From: Phycisphaerae bacterium
GTDB lineage: Bacteria; Planctomycetota; Phycisphaerae; UBA1845; JAFGLZ01
Reading direction: 5' to 3'
Assembly (NCBI GenBank): GCA_016927755.1
Contig: JAFGLZ010000164.1
Span: 1 to 36,033 of the forward strand
DNA: 36,033 nt
Below, piece by piece: positions 25,667 to 34,343 of the stretch (position 1 is its first letter; every line of letters starts with the position of its first letter). The notes under the pieces were generated by a model. It did not search any database and had not been told where the DNA came from. It was given only the letters and a program-made list of their open reading frames with translations. Position numbers and translations under genes: made by a program.

Positions 25667-28114
25667 CTATCGCGAGGTTGCGCGGTCGACCTTGCCCCTG
25701 CAGCAGTAGGCATCGACGTCAGGCAGTCGCACGGATTCGAGGTCTCCGAAAGGCACGGGGCTCAGAAAGTCGAGCTCGCCGCCTTTCGTGTCGCGGTGCA
25801 CGGTCACGTAGCCGTTGCGCTGCGTGATCGCGCTGGCCTGCGGGGCGACCGTGACGAAGTAGTCGTGCGTCTGGCCTGGTCGCACCTTGACGACGAGGAC
25901 GAAGCCGATCTTCCCGGTCTCGTCGCGATAGGTCTGGTACCAGTCGTTACCGTGAATTTGCTGGTCGTGGAAGAGCCACTTGCCGCGCCGCTCCCAGAGC
26001 ATGAGACCGCGGTACGTGTCGAATCCTTCGATGAGGATGGGCTGCCAGTTGTCGCCGCCGATGAGCTTGAACCGGGCGAACCCGCGCGGGTCGGCCGTAA
26101 TCCGGCGGGGATACCCGGGGTGCGCCTTGCCGTGCGTGACCTCGATCTTCGCCAGGCCCTCGCCGTAGATCGTGCGTTGCCGCTCCGCCGGCTTGTAGTC
26201 CAGGTCGGCGTGGCCATACGGCATGACGAAGCAGTGCATCTCGAATCCGTCGCCCTTGGCCAGTCGACGGATACCGCCCGCGGCGGTCAGGAACATCTCG
26301 GTCCAGTCCTTGCCGCCGAAACAGCTCAGGCCGCAGCGATCGACCTCCTTGCCCCCGAGGACGCCCTTGAAGCGGTTGATGAAGAAGCACATGTTACCGT
26401 GCTTGTGGGCGTAGCCGGCCGCGAAGGGGTAGGTCGCCCCGAGCGGGACGGCCTCGAGGATCCAGGTGTCCTTCGCCGGGACGTCCACGACGGTCGTCTT
26501 GCCTTCGGCGTCCGTGTACGCGAGCCTCGGCCAGCGCGTCTTGACGATGTACGACCCGGCGTTGAGGAATCGCAGATTGTGGGCGCTGTTGCCGTCGAGC
26601 TCGACCGGTTCGAGGACCTTCATCTTCATGGCGATGAATGACCGGGCCTCGTCGTCCTGGGGGATCTCGAAGACCTCGAGCGTGGTCTGGACCTTCCCGT
26701 CCTCGCTGAGGTACTCGAGTCCGAAGTTGGCCAGGTTCGGCGCGGTCAGGTAGATCCGCGTGTGCTGGAGCAGGTTGTTCACCCACTTGCCGCCGGACTT
26801 GTATCGCAGCGCCCCCACGAGCGAGACGTGATCGTGCTGCGGCTGGCCGGACCAGGCGAAGTTGGTCAGGCCGCGGACGTCGGCGAGGATGTAGTTCCGC
26901 CCCTCGTCCTTACGCGGGTACTCGAAGGGGACATAGCAAAACGTCTCGGTCGGCCCGAGCGAGGCGTGAAAGTAGTGATGGAAGAAGCGAATCGACGAGA
27001 TCTGCTTGAGCGGATGCGTGCCCCAGTTGCCGAAGAGGTGGTAGCATCGACCCTTGAAGGGCTTGCCCTTCGCCAGGCAGATGGGGAAGTAGGCCTCGCC
27101 ATAGGGCGCGTCGCCCTCTTGCTTGCCCTCCTCCTTCTCGCCGCCGAAGTTCTTGCAGACCTGGACCTGAATCGGCAGGGGGAACCCGTGCTCGTCCGTG
27201 ACGACGGACGCTTCGAGGACGCCATAGGTGTTGCGAACGTTGCAGATGATATCGGCGGGGAAATCGGCCGCGACGTCCATTTCGACCTCGTAGCGCTGGT
27301 TCGGGTTGATCCACGCCTCCTCGAAGCCGCGGGGACCGGCGTAGTCGGTGGTGATCTGATAGAAGCCTTTGGCGGACTGGTAGCCGTCGAACCGACCCCC
27401 GTTGAGCTTGAAGGCGATCTCCTTGGCATGGGCGTGCTGATGCATGAGGCGGAGAGCCTCGACTCGCGACTCGCCGACAAACAGAGCTGTCGCGACTGCG
27501 GAGATCCTCTTGTCCTGCGTCTTCACGAGGCCGCACGGCCAGGAGCCGGCGTACTGAGTCCTACAGAATGGGCTGCTATCGGCATCGCCGCTCAGGAAGG
27601 AGACCGGGTCAATGACCTGCTGGGCGTCGATGCCGGACCCTTTGTAGAAGGGCGTTGGGACCGGCCTGCCGTCGTAGCGCCGGACGTTCAGGTTCACGAA
27701 CACGCGCTTCGCGTAGGCGTAGACGACGAGCTCGATGTCGCTACGGTTGTCCTTGCCCTTGGTCTCGACGTCGCCGGCCTTCAGGTCGCGCAGGTGGATC
27801 TCGTACATCTGCGTTCCGAAGCTGTGGATGTTGACCCGTCCGGGGCCCTTGACGGGCGTGCCGTCTTCGCCGTTGAGCCGAAAGAACCCCGGCTCATTCC
27901 GGACCATCGGGCGCTCATGCTTGCCGTGGATCTTGTAGCCGACGTCCTTGCAGTCGAGCTCCATGCGGTACGTGAGACCCTCGACGATGAGCACGCTGCG
28001 CGAGGCGTCCGGCCAGCGAACGTTGACCGCGCACTGGTCCTTCGTGGGGGCGAAGGCCCAGGCGGTGCTGGAGAGGAGACACATAGACAACAGCGTGCGC
28101 AGGAATGATCTCAT
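25667..28114 (-). CDS. Large exported protein of unknown function
   Basis: This 815-residue protein has a signal peptide (residues 1-20, ending SSTAWAFA). Beyond it I recognise no catalytic motif. The body is beta-rich, with many aromatic residues and isolated His and Asp (RFFHHYFHAS, GNDWYQTYRD, PYGHADLDY). It may be a carbohydrate-active or scaffold protein, as its neighbours suggest, but this is only context. Cysteines are scattered. The ATG at 28114 has GGGAG 7 bases upstream, and a perfect palindrome GTTAGCTAAC (28132-28141) lies just before it. It is transcribed away from the endonuclease-like gene. Confidence 0.7.
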   Translation of the reverse strand: MRSFLRTLLSMCLLSSTAWAFAPTKDQCAVNVRWPDASRSVLIVEGLTYRMELDCKDVGYKIHGKHERPMVRNEPGFFRLNGEDGTPVKGPGRVNIHSFGTQMYEIHLRDLKAGDVETKGKDNRSDIELVVYAYAKRVFVNLNVRRYDGRPVPTPFYKGSGIDAQQVIDPVSFLSGDADSSPFCRTQYAGSWPCGLVKTQDKRISAVATALFVGESRVEALRLMHQHAHAKEIAFKLNGGRFDGYQSAKGFYQITTDYAGPRGFEEAWINPNQRYEVEMDVAADFPADIICNVRNTYGVLEASVVTDEHGFPLPIQVQVCKNFGGEKEEGKQEGDAPYGEAYFPICLAKGKPFKGRCYHLFGNWGTHPLKQISSIRFFHHYFHASLGPTETFCYVPFEYPRKDEGRNYILADVRGLTNFAWSGQPQHDHVSLVGALRYKSGGKWVNNLLQHTRIYLTAPNLANFGLEYLSEDGKVQTTLEVFEIPQDDEARSFIAMKMKVLEPVELDGNSAHNLRFLNAGSYIVKTRWPRLAYTDAEGKTTVVDVPAKDTWILEAVPLGATYPFAAGYAHKHGNMCFFINRFKGVLGGKEVDRCGLSCFGGKDWTEMFLTAAGGIRRLAKGDGFEMHCFVMPYGHADLDYKPAERQRTIYGEGLAKIEVTHGKAHPGYPRRITADPRGFARFKLIGGDNWQPILIEGFDTYRGLMLWERRGKWLFHDQQIHGNDWYQTYRDETGKIGFVLVVKVRPGQTHDYFVTVAPQASAITQRNGYVTVHRDTKGGELDFLSPVPFGDLESVRLPDVDAYCCRGKVDRATSR

Positions 28115-28131
28115 ATCGTGACTCCCAATGG

Positions 28132-28141
28132 GTTAGCTAAC
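28132..28141. promoter_or_regulatory. Perfect 10-base palindrome upstream of the 815-residue gene
   Basis: GTTAGCTAAC is self-complementary and sits 18 bases upstream of the ATG of the 815-residue gene, in the divergent intergenic region shared with the endonuclease-like gene. It could be an operator. Short palindromes also occur by chance, so support is weak. Confidence 0.28.
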
Positions 28142-28357
28142 GAGCTTTGGGGATTCTACGCTGTCGGCAATGAGGATTGTACCGTACGCCACCTGAGTGA
28201 GGCCGAGGGGGGAGACCGCTTTGACTGTGGGAGACTCGAATTGGCGCCTGAATTCACGTCCCCCTCGTCTGAAGAGGTGACCCGCCCAATCCGGCACGCT
28301 GAACTCGAGTATTCTTGTTCCCACATCACGTGAGTTCGCCGATATGCTATTGCCGAC

Positions 28358-29437
28358 ATGAACGAGAACACGACAGAAGAGGCGGCTGCCGCTCGGACCG
28401 GGGCGACGAGGTTCTTGTGGCCCTCGTGGTCCGACCGGAAACGGATGCTCCTCCGAGAGGTGTGGTTCCTCGTGCTCGTGTCGTATCCCCTGATCGCCTT
28501 CGCCTATCTCTGGCCGCAGGACTATCGGAATGTGTCGATGGGCCAGGTGTGTCTGGCCTGGACCGCCTTCATGATTCGTACGTTCCTGTTCCACCTTGGG
28601 CTCGTGTGCGCCGTCATCGCGATCGTGTCAGCGTGGCGAAGGTCGTGGCGGCTGTTTGCGGCGACGCTTCCGCTGCTGGCAATGACGCTCGGCCCGTCGT
28701 GCTGGTCCTGCCGCCCGAGGCTCGGATCGAATCGCACCGCCGTGGTCGGCGAGACGGTGAGAGTCATGAGCGTCAATCTGCTGGCCCTCAACCGGACGGT
28801 CGAACCGATCCTCGCCGAGATTGCCGAGACCGCGCCGGAGATCCTCCTGCTCCAGGAATACACGCCCCACTGGCACGAGGCGCTGCAGGAATCGATCGGG
28901 TCGAGCTACCCTCACGCAGCGCACGAGATTCGCGAGGACTGCTTCGGCGCGGCCGTCTACTCCAAGCGCCCCTTCGTCAGGCGCGTGACGACGGACCTCG
29001 GCCTCGGCACGGCGCTGGTGCCGCAGATGCGAGCGGTCGTTCGGATCGACGCCAGGCAAGTGGCCATCTGCAACCTACACCTACTGCCGCCAAGGACGTA
29101 CTCGTATACCGTCGACATGCGAGGACAGTTCGCCGACCTGCTCGATCGGCTCGGCGCGGAGCGTCTGCCCGTGATCATGGCGGGCGATTTCAACTTCACC
29201 GAAGCGAGTCCGAACGCCGCGGCTCTGGGGCGGCTCGGGATGGCGGACGCACAGGACCTCGGCGGTTGGGGCAGGGGGGCGACGTGGCCGGTGCAATCGT
29301 TCTTCCGCTACGTTCCGGGCCTGAGGCTCGATCATGTCTACCTGCGCGGAGGCCTGACCTGTACGTCCTGCCGGACGGGGATAGGCCGGGGCTCGGACCA
29401 TCGGCCTGTGATTGTGGAGATCGGCTTCGCCAAGTAG
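28358..29437 (+). CDS. Membrane-anchored endonuclease/exonuclease/phosphatase-family protein
   Basis: This 359-residue protein begins with about 120 residues containing three hydrophobic helices (about 33-51, 64-83 and 82-114). The EEP domain follows from about 134. Its metal and catalytic motifs are visible: MSVNLLALN, E167 in LLLQEYT, the AGDFNFTE motif, RLDHVYL and SDHRPVIVEIGF. The family includes Mg-dependent nucleases, sphingomyelinase-like lipases and inositol phosphatases; membrane anchoring may favour a lipid or phosphoester substrate, which is inference. The start at 28358 lacks a clear Shine-Dalgarno sequence. The downstream lyase gene is convergent. Confidence 0.87.
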   Translation: MNENTTEEAAAARTGATRFLWPSWSDRKRMLLREVWFLVLVSYPLIAFAYLWPQDYRNVSMGQVCLAWTAFMIRTFLFHLGLVCAVIAIVSAWRRSWRLFAATLPLLAMTLGPSCWSCRPRLGSNRTAVVGETVRVMSVNLLALNRTVEPILAEIAETAPEILLLQEYTPHWHEALQESIGSSYPHAAHEIREDCFGAAVYSKRPFVRRVTTDLGLGTALVPQMRAVVRIDARQVAICNLHLLPPRTYSYTVDMRGQFADLLDRLGAERLPVIMAGDFNFTEASPNAAALGRLGMADAQDLGGWGRGATWPVQSFFRYVPGLRLDHVYLRGGLTCTSCRTGIGRGSDHRPVIVEIGFAK

Positions 29438-29475
29438 CCGCGTCGGTGATTGCTGAGGGCATCTGGAGAGAGGCC

Positions 29476-31413
29476 TCACTCCCTGACTCGGTAGCCGATC
29501 TCGGCTCGTATCAGCTCCCGTTTCGCGCCATCGATGACGAGTTCCAGTTGTGCCCCGGCCCCAGACGCCTGGATTCGCTGGACGGGCTTGTCCGTCGATC
29601 GGCGAGGATGCAGTCGGGATACGACGAGGTGAGACGTCCCCGCCTCGCACGTGGCTCGCGCCAGCCAGTCCGCCCGAACGTTCCGCGACTTGAAGCCCTT
29701 GCCCACGTCGAAGGCCTTGGACCATTCCAGTGGCCGGGGCGACCAGGCAGCAACGTCCAGGCAGACGTTGCCGCTTCGCAATGAGGCGCCGTCGTCGGTC
29801 ATCGCCGGCTCAGCCCAATTGTGCCAGCAAACGCGGAGATCCGAGGGACTGGCCGTCTCAACTTGGTCGACGACGACAATGCCGCGCCGACCCAGGAACA
29901 GGATCGTTCGCTGCGCGAGCTTGACGTTGGAATCCCCGTAATTGGCGGTCGCGTCCCCGGCGATCAGCGCGTAGCCGTCGCCGGTCTGCAGCGGGCCGAG
30001 GCGTCCCTTCGTTCGCGGCTTCTGGCCCTTGCCGCCGATGAGCACGCCGTTGTGCCCGAGTGTCCCGACCTCGTAGAGCGACCATCGCTTCGAGCTGAAG
30101 TACTCGCGCGTGTACGATCCCGAGCCCAGGTCGATCGCCAGCCACTTGCCGTAGGCCCAGACGTTGCACACGTTGTTGTCGAGTTGCGTATGATTGGCGC
30201 CGAGGTCGCCGCACTTGAAGCCGCAGATTACCGAAGGCTTGGGCAACGCGTCGGCGAAGACGGCCCAGCCGATGTCCGGGTAGGCACTGGCGGTTGGCAG
30301 CTTCGGCGCCTCTCCGGGTCTGAGCTGCCATGGCTTATCGACGGGCCGCCACAGGATGGCCAGCGACTCGACCGGCCAACCTTCCTTCTTGACGTCCGGG
30401 ATTGTGCCATAGGTGTCCTGATACCAGATGAAGGCCGGCTCCTTGTACTTCGCCCCCAGCAGATACAGGATGGGATCGGCGCCGACCCCGGCCGCGTCGC
30501 CGAAGCTGACCGGCACCCCTCCGGGGTTGAAGTTGATCGGGAACCAGCCGGTGCGCCGCATCCCGGGCCGGTCGAAGATGTCCTGCCCCTCGCCGGTCAC
30601 GTTGCGAAGGGCCTCCACCCCCATCACCGCGTATCGCATGCCATATCGCCAGTAGCCGGTGCCCTCGTCCCAACCACCTTCATCTGTAAGGTGATTGAAG
30701 AACCGCATCCATGAGGACTTTGCCTGCCGGACGACCTCCTCCCACGGCTCGTACTCCCCACGTAGTGCCAAGGCCGCGATGACGGCGCCGCCGTTACAGA
30801 CCGTGTTCCAGTTGTGGTGACATCGAAACCACCAGCCCCTCGCCTGTTTGCCGTTCTTGGCGAAGTCGGTGTGGAACAGGTGGAGGCTTAGTCCGCGGTC
30901 GATCGTGATCTTACGCAGCCGGGCCCGCTGGCTCTCGGTCATGGCGTGATAGAGCCAGTCATATGCGATCCCTGCCGTCATGCACATCTCGCCCGACATC
31001 AGGTCGTAGAAACGCGGGTCGCCATGGTACGGATCGACCCAGGAATTCCACACGTCGGCGAAGCACCACAACTCGGACAGCGCCCGATCGACGTAGGCCT
31101 TCTTGCCTGTTATGAGGTAACCCATGGCCAGAGCCAGTACGCGCCCTTGAGCGGAACGAGCCTTGTGCAGCTCGCCCCCGGACCGGTCGTTCGCCGTGGA
31201 GGCCTTGGCCGGTGGGCGGATTGGTTCCGCCGTCAGCAGATACTCGCACCGTGCGAGCAGCGCGTCGGTGAACCGCTTCATCTCCGGATGTCCGGCCTTC
31301 CTGCGAAGCGCCGGGACGTCCTCGGGCGACAGGAAAATTGAGGGGTGTTCCGCCGCGATGAGAGGTGTCGTCATCGTCGCCAGAGCGGGAAGCCAGCCTC
31401 GGATTCTAGCCAT
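29476..31413 (-). CDS. Exported heparinase/alginate-lyase-like protein
   Basis: This 645-residue protein has the two-domain plan of the heparinase II/III and alginate-lyase superfamily. A helical toroid carries MTAGIAYDWLY and RCHHNWNTVCNGGAV, where His and Asn residues of the active site lie in related lyases. A beta-sandwich C-terminal part follows. A signal peptide precedes it (MARIRGWLPALATMTTPLIAAE). Members cleave uronate-containing polysaccharides by beta-elimination; which one applies here is unknown. The ATG at 31413 has AAGGAGG 4 bases upstream, which excludes the longer frame from 31512. It fits the glycan theme of the sulfatase and GH94-like enzyme. Confidence 0.8.
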   Translation of the reverse strand: MARIRGWLPALATMTTPLIAAEHPSIFLSPEDVPALRRKAGHPEMKRFTDALLARCEYLLTAEPIRPPAKASTANDRSGGELHKARSAQGRVLALAMGYLITGKKAYVDRALSELWCFADVWNSWVDPYHGDPRFYDLMSGEMCMTAGIAYDWLYHAMTESQRARLRKITIDRGLSLHLFHTDFAKNGKQARGWWFRCHHNWNTVCNGGAVIAALALRGEYEPWEEVVRQAKSSWMRFFNHLTDEGGWDEGTGYWRYGMRYAVMGVEALRNVTGEGQDIFDRPGMRRTGWFPINFNPGGVPVSFGDAAGVGADPILYLLGAKYKEPAFIWYQDTYGTIPDVKKEGWPVESLAILWRPVDKPWQLRPGEAPKLPTASAYPDIGWAVFADALPKPSVICGFKCGDLGANHTQLDNNVCNVWAYGKWLAIDLGSGSYTREYFSSKRWSLYEVGTLGHNGVLIGGKGQKPRTKGRLGPLQTGDGYALIAGDATANYGDSNVKLAQRTILFLGRRGIVVVDQVETASPSDLRVCWHNWAEPAMTDDGASLRSGNVCLDVAAWSPRPLEWSKAFDVGKGFKSRNVRADWLARATCEAGTSHLVVSRLHPRRSTDKPVQRIQASGAGAQLELVIDGAKRELIRAEIGYRVRE

Positions 31414-31565
31414 AATGCCTCCTTCTGCTTGTGGAGTCAGAACCAAACACGCGGTGCGTAGGGTACGTGTCCCAAGCCACGGCGTCCACCTCAACGCTAT
31501 CCGCATCTTCATGCTGATGCTGCGATCGCTCTGTCCCTACGCATCGAGATCGGATCGCCATCGCT

Positions 31566-31594
31566 TTGCCATGCCGCGAGACTGAGGTTAACAT
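31566..31594 (+). promoter_or_regulatory. Predicted promoter of the zinc-finger/lemA/M48 operon
   Basis: TTGCCA (31566-31571) and TAACAT (31589-31594) are separated by 17 bases. Transcription would begin near 31601, giving a leader of about 90 bases before the GTG at 31690. A TTG start at 31597 would fall at or before the transcript start, which argues for the GTG. Confidence 0.45.
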
Positions 31595-31689
31595 GCTTGG
31601 GCAAGTGGCATTTGTGGTTGGTTGGACTATCCCTGGGCTCAGACCGCGGGTTCATTTCGGCGGGGAGCCCTGTTTGCGGAGACGAGGCG

Positions 31690-32100
31690 GTGTGTCCGAT
31701 TTGCGGCGAGCCGATGATCGCGCTGGAGCTCGAGGGCGTCGAGGTCGACTGCTGCGTGGAGTGCGGCGGGACGTGGCTTGACGCCGGCGAGTTGGAGCAG
31801 ATCGCTGAGCTGGCGGAGGCGCCTCCCGGGCCGCTTACGGACGCGCTGGGCGCCGCCGGTGAAGGCAAGCACGGCAAGCGGCGGTGTCCGAGGTGCCGGG
31901 GCACGCTGCGAATCATCACTGTTGGCAAGGAGCCGGCGGTAGAGATCGATCGCTGCCCGCGCGGACACGGCTTGTGGTTCGACCGGGGGGAGATCAAGAC
32001 GCTGATCCGGGAATTCGCCGAGGGCGAGGGCGGCGTCGTGGCCAAGTTCTTCGAGGACCTGTTTCGATACGAGTTGGACGAGACCCGAGAAGGAGAATGA
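31690..32100 (+). CDS. Double TFIIB-type zinc-finger protein
   Basis: This 136-residue protein contains two zf-TFIIB-like (PF13453-type) modules. The first has C2-P-I-C5 with C22 and C25 (CVECGGTWLDAGELE). The second has C66-P-R-C69 with C89 and H93 (CPRGHGLWFDRGEIK). The modules are followed by an acidic end. Proteins of this type are small, cytosolic and of unknown role, often beside LemA or M48 protease genes. The GTG at 31690 has GGAG 8 bases upstream and places the first cysteine at residue 2, as in relatives. Its TGA overlaps an ATG at 32097, and lemA most likely starts at 32103, so translation is coupled. Confidence 0.85.
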   Translation: MCPICGEPMIALELEGVEVDCCVECGGTWLDAGELEQIAELAEAPPGPLTDALGAAGEGKHGKRRCPRCRGTLRIITVGKEPAVEIDRCPRGHGLWFDRGEIKTLIREFAEGEGGVVAKFFEDLFRYELDETREGE

Positions 32101-32102
32101 GC

Positions 32103-32672
32103 ATGGTACCCGTGCTGATCCTGTTGGGAGTCCTGGCGGCGATCGCGCTACTGCTGATCCTGTGGTTCATCTCGACGTATAACGGCCTGGTCCGTCAGCG
32201 TAACGAGGTGAACAACGCCTGGTCGCAGATCGACGTTCAGCTCAAGCGGCGTCACGACCTGATCCCGAACCTGGTCGAGACGGTCAAGGGCTACGCCTCC
32301 CACGAGAAGGAGACGCTGGAGAACGTCGTCAAGGCCCGGAACCAGGCGATCAACGCCAGCGGCGCGAAGGAGGCCTCCCAGGCCGAGAGCAATCTCAGCG
32401 GCGCGTTGGGCCGGCTGATGGTCGTCGTCGAGCAGTACCCGGACCTGAAGGCCAACCAGAACTTCCTTGCGCTGCAGGAGGAGCTGACGTCGACGGAGAA
32501 CAAGATCAGCTTCGCGCGGCAGTACTATAACGACACGGTGATGCAGTACAACACTCGGATCCAGAGCATCCCCGCGAACCTGGTGGCCGGTCCGATGGGG
32601 TTCCGAGAGGAGTCGTTCTTCGAGCTTCAGGACCAGGCGCAGCGCGAGGTGCCGAAGGTCAAGTTCTCATGA
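32103..32672 (+). CDS. lemA: LemA family protein
   Basis: This 189-residue protein is a LemA family member: one N-terminal membrane helix (residues 4-22) and a long helical bundle containing NGLVRQRNEVNNAWSQIDVQ, KRRHDLIPNLVETVKGYA and FARQYYND. The family is anchored with its bundle in the periplasm or cytoplasm depending on lineage and is commonly adjacent to HtpX-like proteases; its own activity is unknown. The ATG at 32103 is preferred to 32097 because AGGAG sits 7 bases before it, but only 1 base before 32097. The hairpin at 32678-32695 lies just past the stop. Confidence 0.93.
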   Translation: MVPVLILLGVLAAIALLLILWFISTYNGLVRQRNEVNNAWSQIDVQLKRRHDLIPNLVETVKGYASHEKETLENVVKARNQAINASGAKEASQAESNLSGALGRLMVVVEQYPDLKANQNFLALQEELTSTENKISFARQYYNDTVMQYNTRIQSIPANLVAGPMGFREESFFELQDQAQREVPKVKFS

Positions 32673-32677
32673 TCAGG

Positions 32678-32695
32678 GCCTCGGGGTTCCGAGGC
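32678..32695 (+). terminator. Hairpin after lemA
   Basis: GCCTCGG (32678-32684) and CCGAGGC (32689-32695) form a 7-bp stem with a GGTT loop, 6 bases past the lemA stop. There is no T tract, so it may stabilise the 3' end or partly reduce read-through into the M48 gene rather than terminate fully. Confidence 0.4.
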
Positions 32696-32783
32696 AGGGA
32701 CGCGGTTCAGGTGATCGCGAGCCCGCCCTGATATGCTGGGCCCTGACCCCCAAGCCCCGACCCCTATGTCGCGACCACTCGGA

Positions 32784-32808
32784 TCGGCCGGAACCTAGAG
32801 CCGGCCGA
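32784..32808 (+). promoter_or_regulatory. Hairpin in the M48 gene leader
   Basis: TCGGCCGG (32784-32791) and CCGGCCGA (32801-32808) form a perfect 8-bp stem with a nine-base loop, 34 bases before the M48 ATG. It may be an mRNA structure or a binding site; no ligand can be proposed. Confidence 0.35.
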
Positions 32809-32842
32809 TTCTCGCGAAAGCCGTGTAGGACCTTAGATCCAC

Positions 32843-34306
32843 ATGTGGGAAGCCATTCGACAGAACCGTCGACGGTCGCGGGTCCTCATCGTCCTGATGG
32901 GTCTGATCCTGGTTGCGCTGGGCGTGACGATCGGGATGATGGTGGACATGCAGTCCGGGGGCGTTATCGGAGGGGCCGCGGCGGTCGGCGTTTGGATGAT
33001 CATGTGGCTGGTCGCCACGGCCGGCGGCGACAGCATTCTATTGAGCAGCGTAGGGGCGGCGGAGATCCAAAAGGAAGACGCCCCGCAGCTCTGGAACGTC
33101 GTCGAGGAGATGACGATCGCCTCGGGCATGGGCAAGATGCCGCGGGTGTTCATCATCGACGACGACAGCCCGAACGCCTTCGCGGTCGGCCGGAGCCCGG
33201 ACAGCGCCGCCGTGGCGGTCACGTCCGGACTGCTCAAGCGACTGAACCGCGACGAGCTGCAGGGAGTGGTCGCCCACGAGATCGGGCACATCCGAAACCT
33301 CGACGTCCGGTTCATGACGCTGGCGGGCGTGATGGTCGGCAGCATCGTCTTGATCTCCGACGTGTTTCTCCGATCGCTGTGGTTCAGCGGCGGCGGTCGG
33401 CGGCGGAGTTCGTCTCGGGATGGCGGGGGGCAGGCGCAACTGATCATCGCGGTGCTGGCGATCGCCCTGGCGATCCTCGGCCCGATCCTGGCCCAACTGC
33501 TCTACTTCGCATGCTCGCGCAAGCGGGAGTACCTCGCCGACGCGTCGGGAGCGCGGTTCACCAGGTACCCGGAAGGGCTGGCCTCGGCCCTGGAGAAGAT
33601 ATCGAAGTCCCACGCGCGGCTGGCCTCGACCAGCGACTCTCGGGCCAATCGAGTCGTGGCGCCGATGTACATCGTCAACCCGCTGGAGGGTCGATCGGCC
33701 GTTGGGCTATCTGCCACGCACCCGCCGATCGAGACGCGGGTCAAGATCCTGCGAGGTATGGGCGGGCAGGCGGGGCTCGCGGCTTACGAGGCCGCGTATC
33801 GGCAGGTCACGGGCGAGGGAAGGCAGTGTATCGACGCGCGGACCATCGAGGGCGACGAGGGCATGGCGGTCCGACCCCCGAGCGTCAAGCCCGATACGAA
33901 GCAGGGGGCGGTCGAGCGCGCCCGCGAGGCCGGGGACCTGGTCGATCGGATGGCCCAATACCTGCTGATCCCCTGCGCGTGCGGGGTCCGGATCAAGGTG
34001 CCCCCGAAGTTCAAGCGAAACTCCCTGAAGTGCCCGCGCTGCGGTCGCGACCACGATGTCCCGGCAGCCGTCGCTGCCATGACAGCCGCCGCCGCCATCG
34101 GCGCCGCCGCAAGGCCGCCGATTCCGGCCACGGTGCCGAAGGCAAGGAAGGCCGAACCGCCGATGCGCTACCGACGCAAACGAGAAGGCTGGGAATCCTT
34201 CCGCTGCCAGTGCGGCCAAACCGTGCAGTTGAGCCCCAGCTTCAGCGCCGACGCGACGCGGTGCCCGAAGTGCAATGCGCGAATCGAGATCGACCACGGC
34301 GGCTAG
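32843..34306 (+). CDS. HtpX-like M48 membrane protease with two C-terminal zinc ribbons
   Basis: This 487-residue protein starts with two membrane helices (about 14-33 and 41-60). The M48 metalloprotease domain follows, with H145-E-I-G-H149 and the third ligand E229 in KREYLADASGARF, and a second hydrophobic pair at about 160-178 and 200-221. It probably degrades or trims damaged membrane proteins, as HtpX does. A linker then leads to two zinc ribbons not found in ordinary HtpX: C378/C380 with C397/C400, and C455/C457 with C474/C477, separated by an Ala/Pro-rich stretch. The gene lies 170 bases after lemA and shares its strand. The ATG at 32843 has only a weak ribosome site. Confidence 0.9.
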   Translation: MWEAIRQNRRRSRVLIVLMGLILVALGVTIGMMVDMQSGGVIGGAAAVGVWMIMWLVATAGGDSILLSSVGAAEIQKEDAPQLWNVVEEMTIASGMGKMPRVFIIDDDSPNAFAVGRSPDSAAVAVTSGLLKRLNRDELQGVVAHEIGHIRNLDVRFMTLAGVMVGSIVLISDVFLRSLWFSGGGRRRSSSRDGGGQAQLIIAVLAIALAILGPILAQLLYFACSRKREYLADASGARFTRYPEGLASALEKISKSHARLASTSDSRANRVVAPMYIVNPLEGRSAVGLSATHPPIETRVKILRGMGGQAGLAAYEAAYRQVTGEGRQCIDARTIEGDEGMAVRPPSVKPDTKQGAVERAREAGDLVDRMAQYLLIPCACGVRIKVPPKFKRNSLKCPRCGRDHDVPAAVAAMTAAAAIGAAARPPIPATVPKARKAEPPMRYRRKREGWESFRCQCGQTVQLSPSFSADATRCPKCNARIEIDHGG

Positions 34307-34343
34307 TGTGCCCCGGAGGCGCCGGCCAACAGAGGAGCCAAGC

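Noticed and set aside
25638..25827. Continuation of the PIG-L frame beyond the frameshift
   Set aside because: After about 25590 the frame is Arg/Cys/Ser-rich and unrelated to PIG-L; the homologous end lies in the next frame and stops at 25637.
26762..28108. 448-residue plus-strand frame antisense to the 815-residue gene
   Set aside because: It has no signal, family or ribosome site, whereas the minus-strand gene has all but a family.
31597..31689. TTG start for the zinc-finger gene
   Set aside because: It would lie at or before the predicted transcript start and adds residues absent from relatives; GTG at 31690 has a ribosome site.
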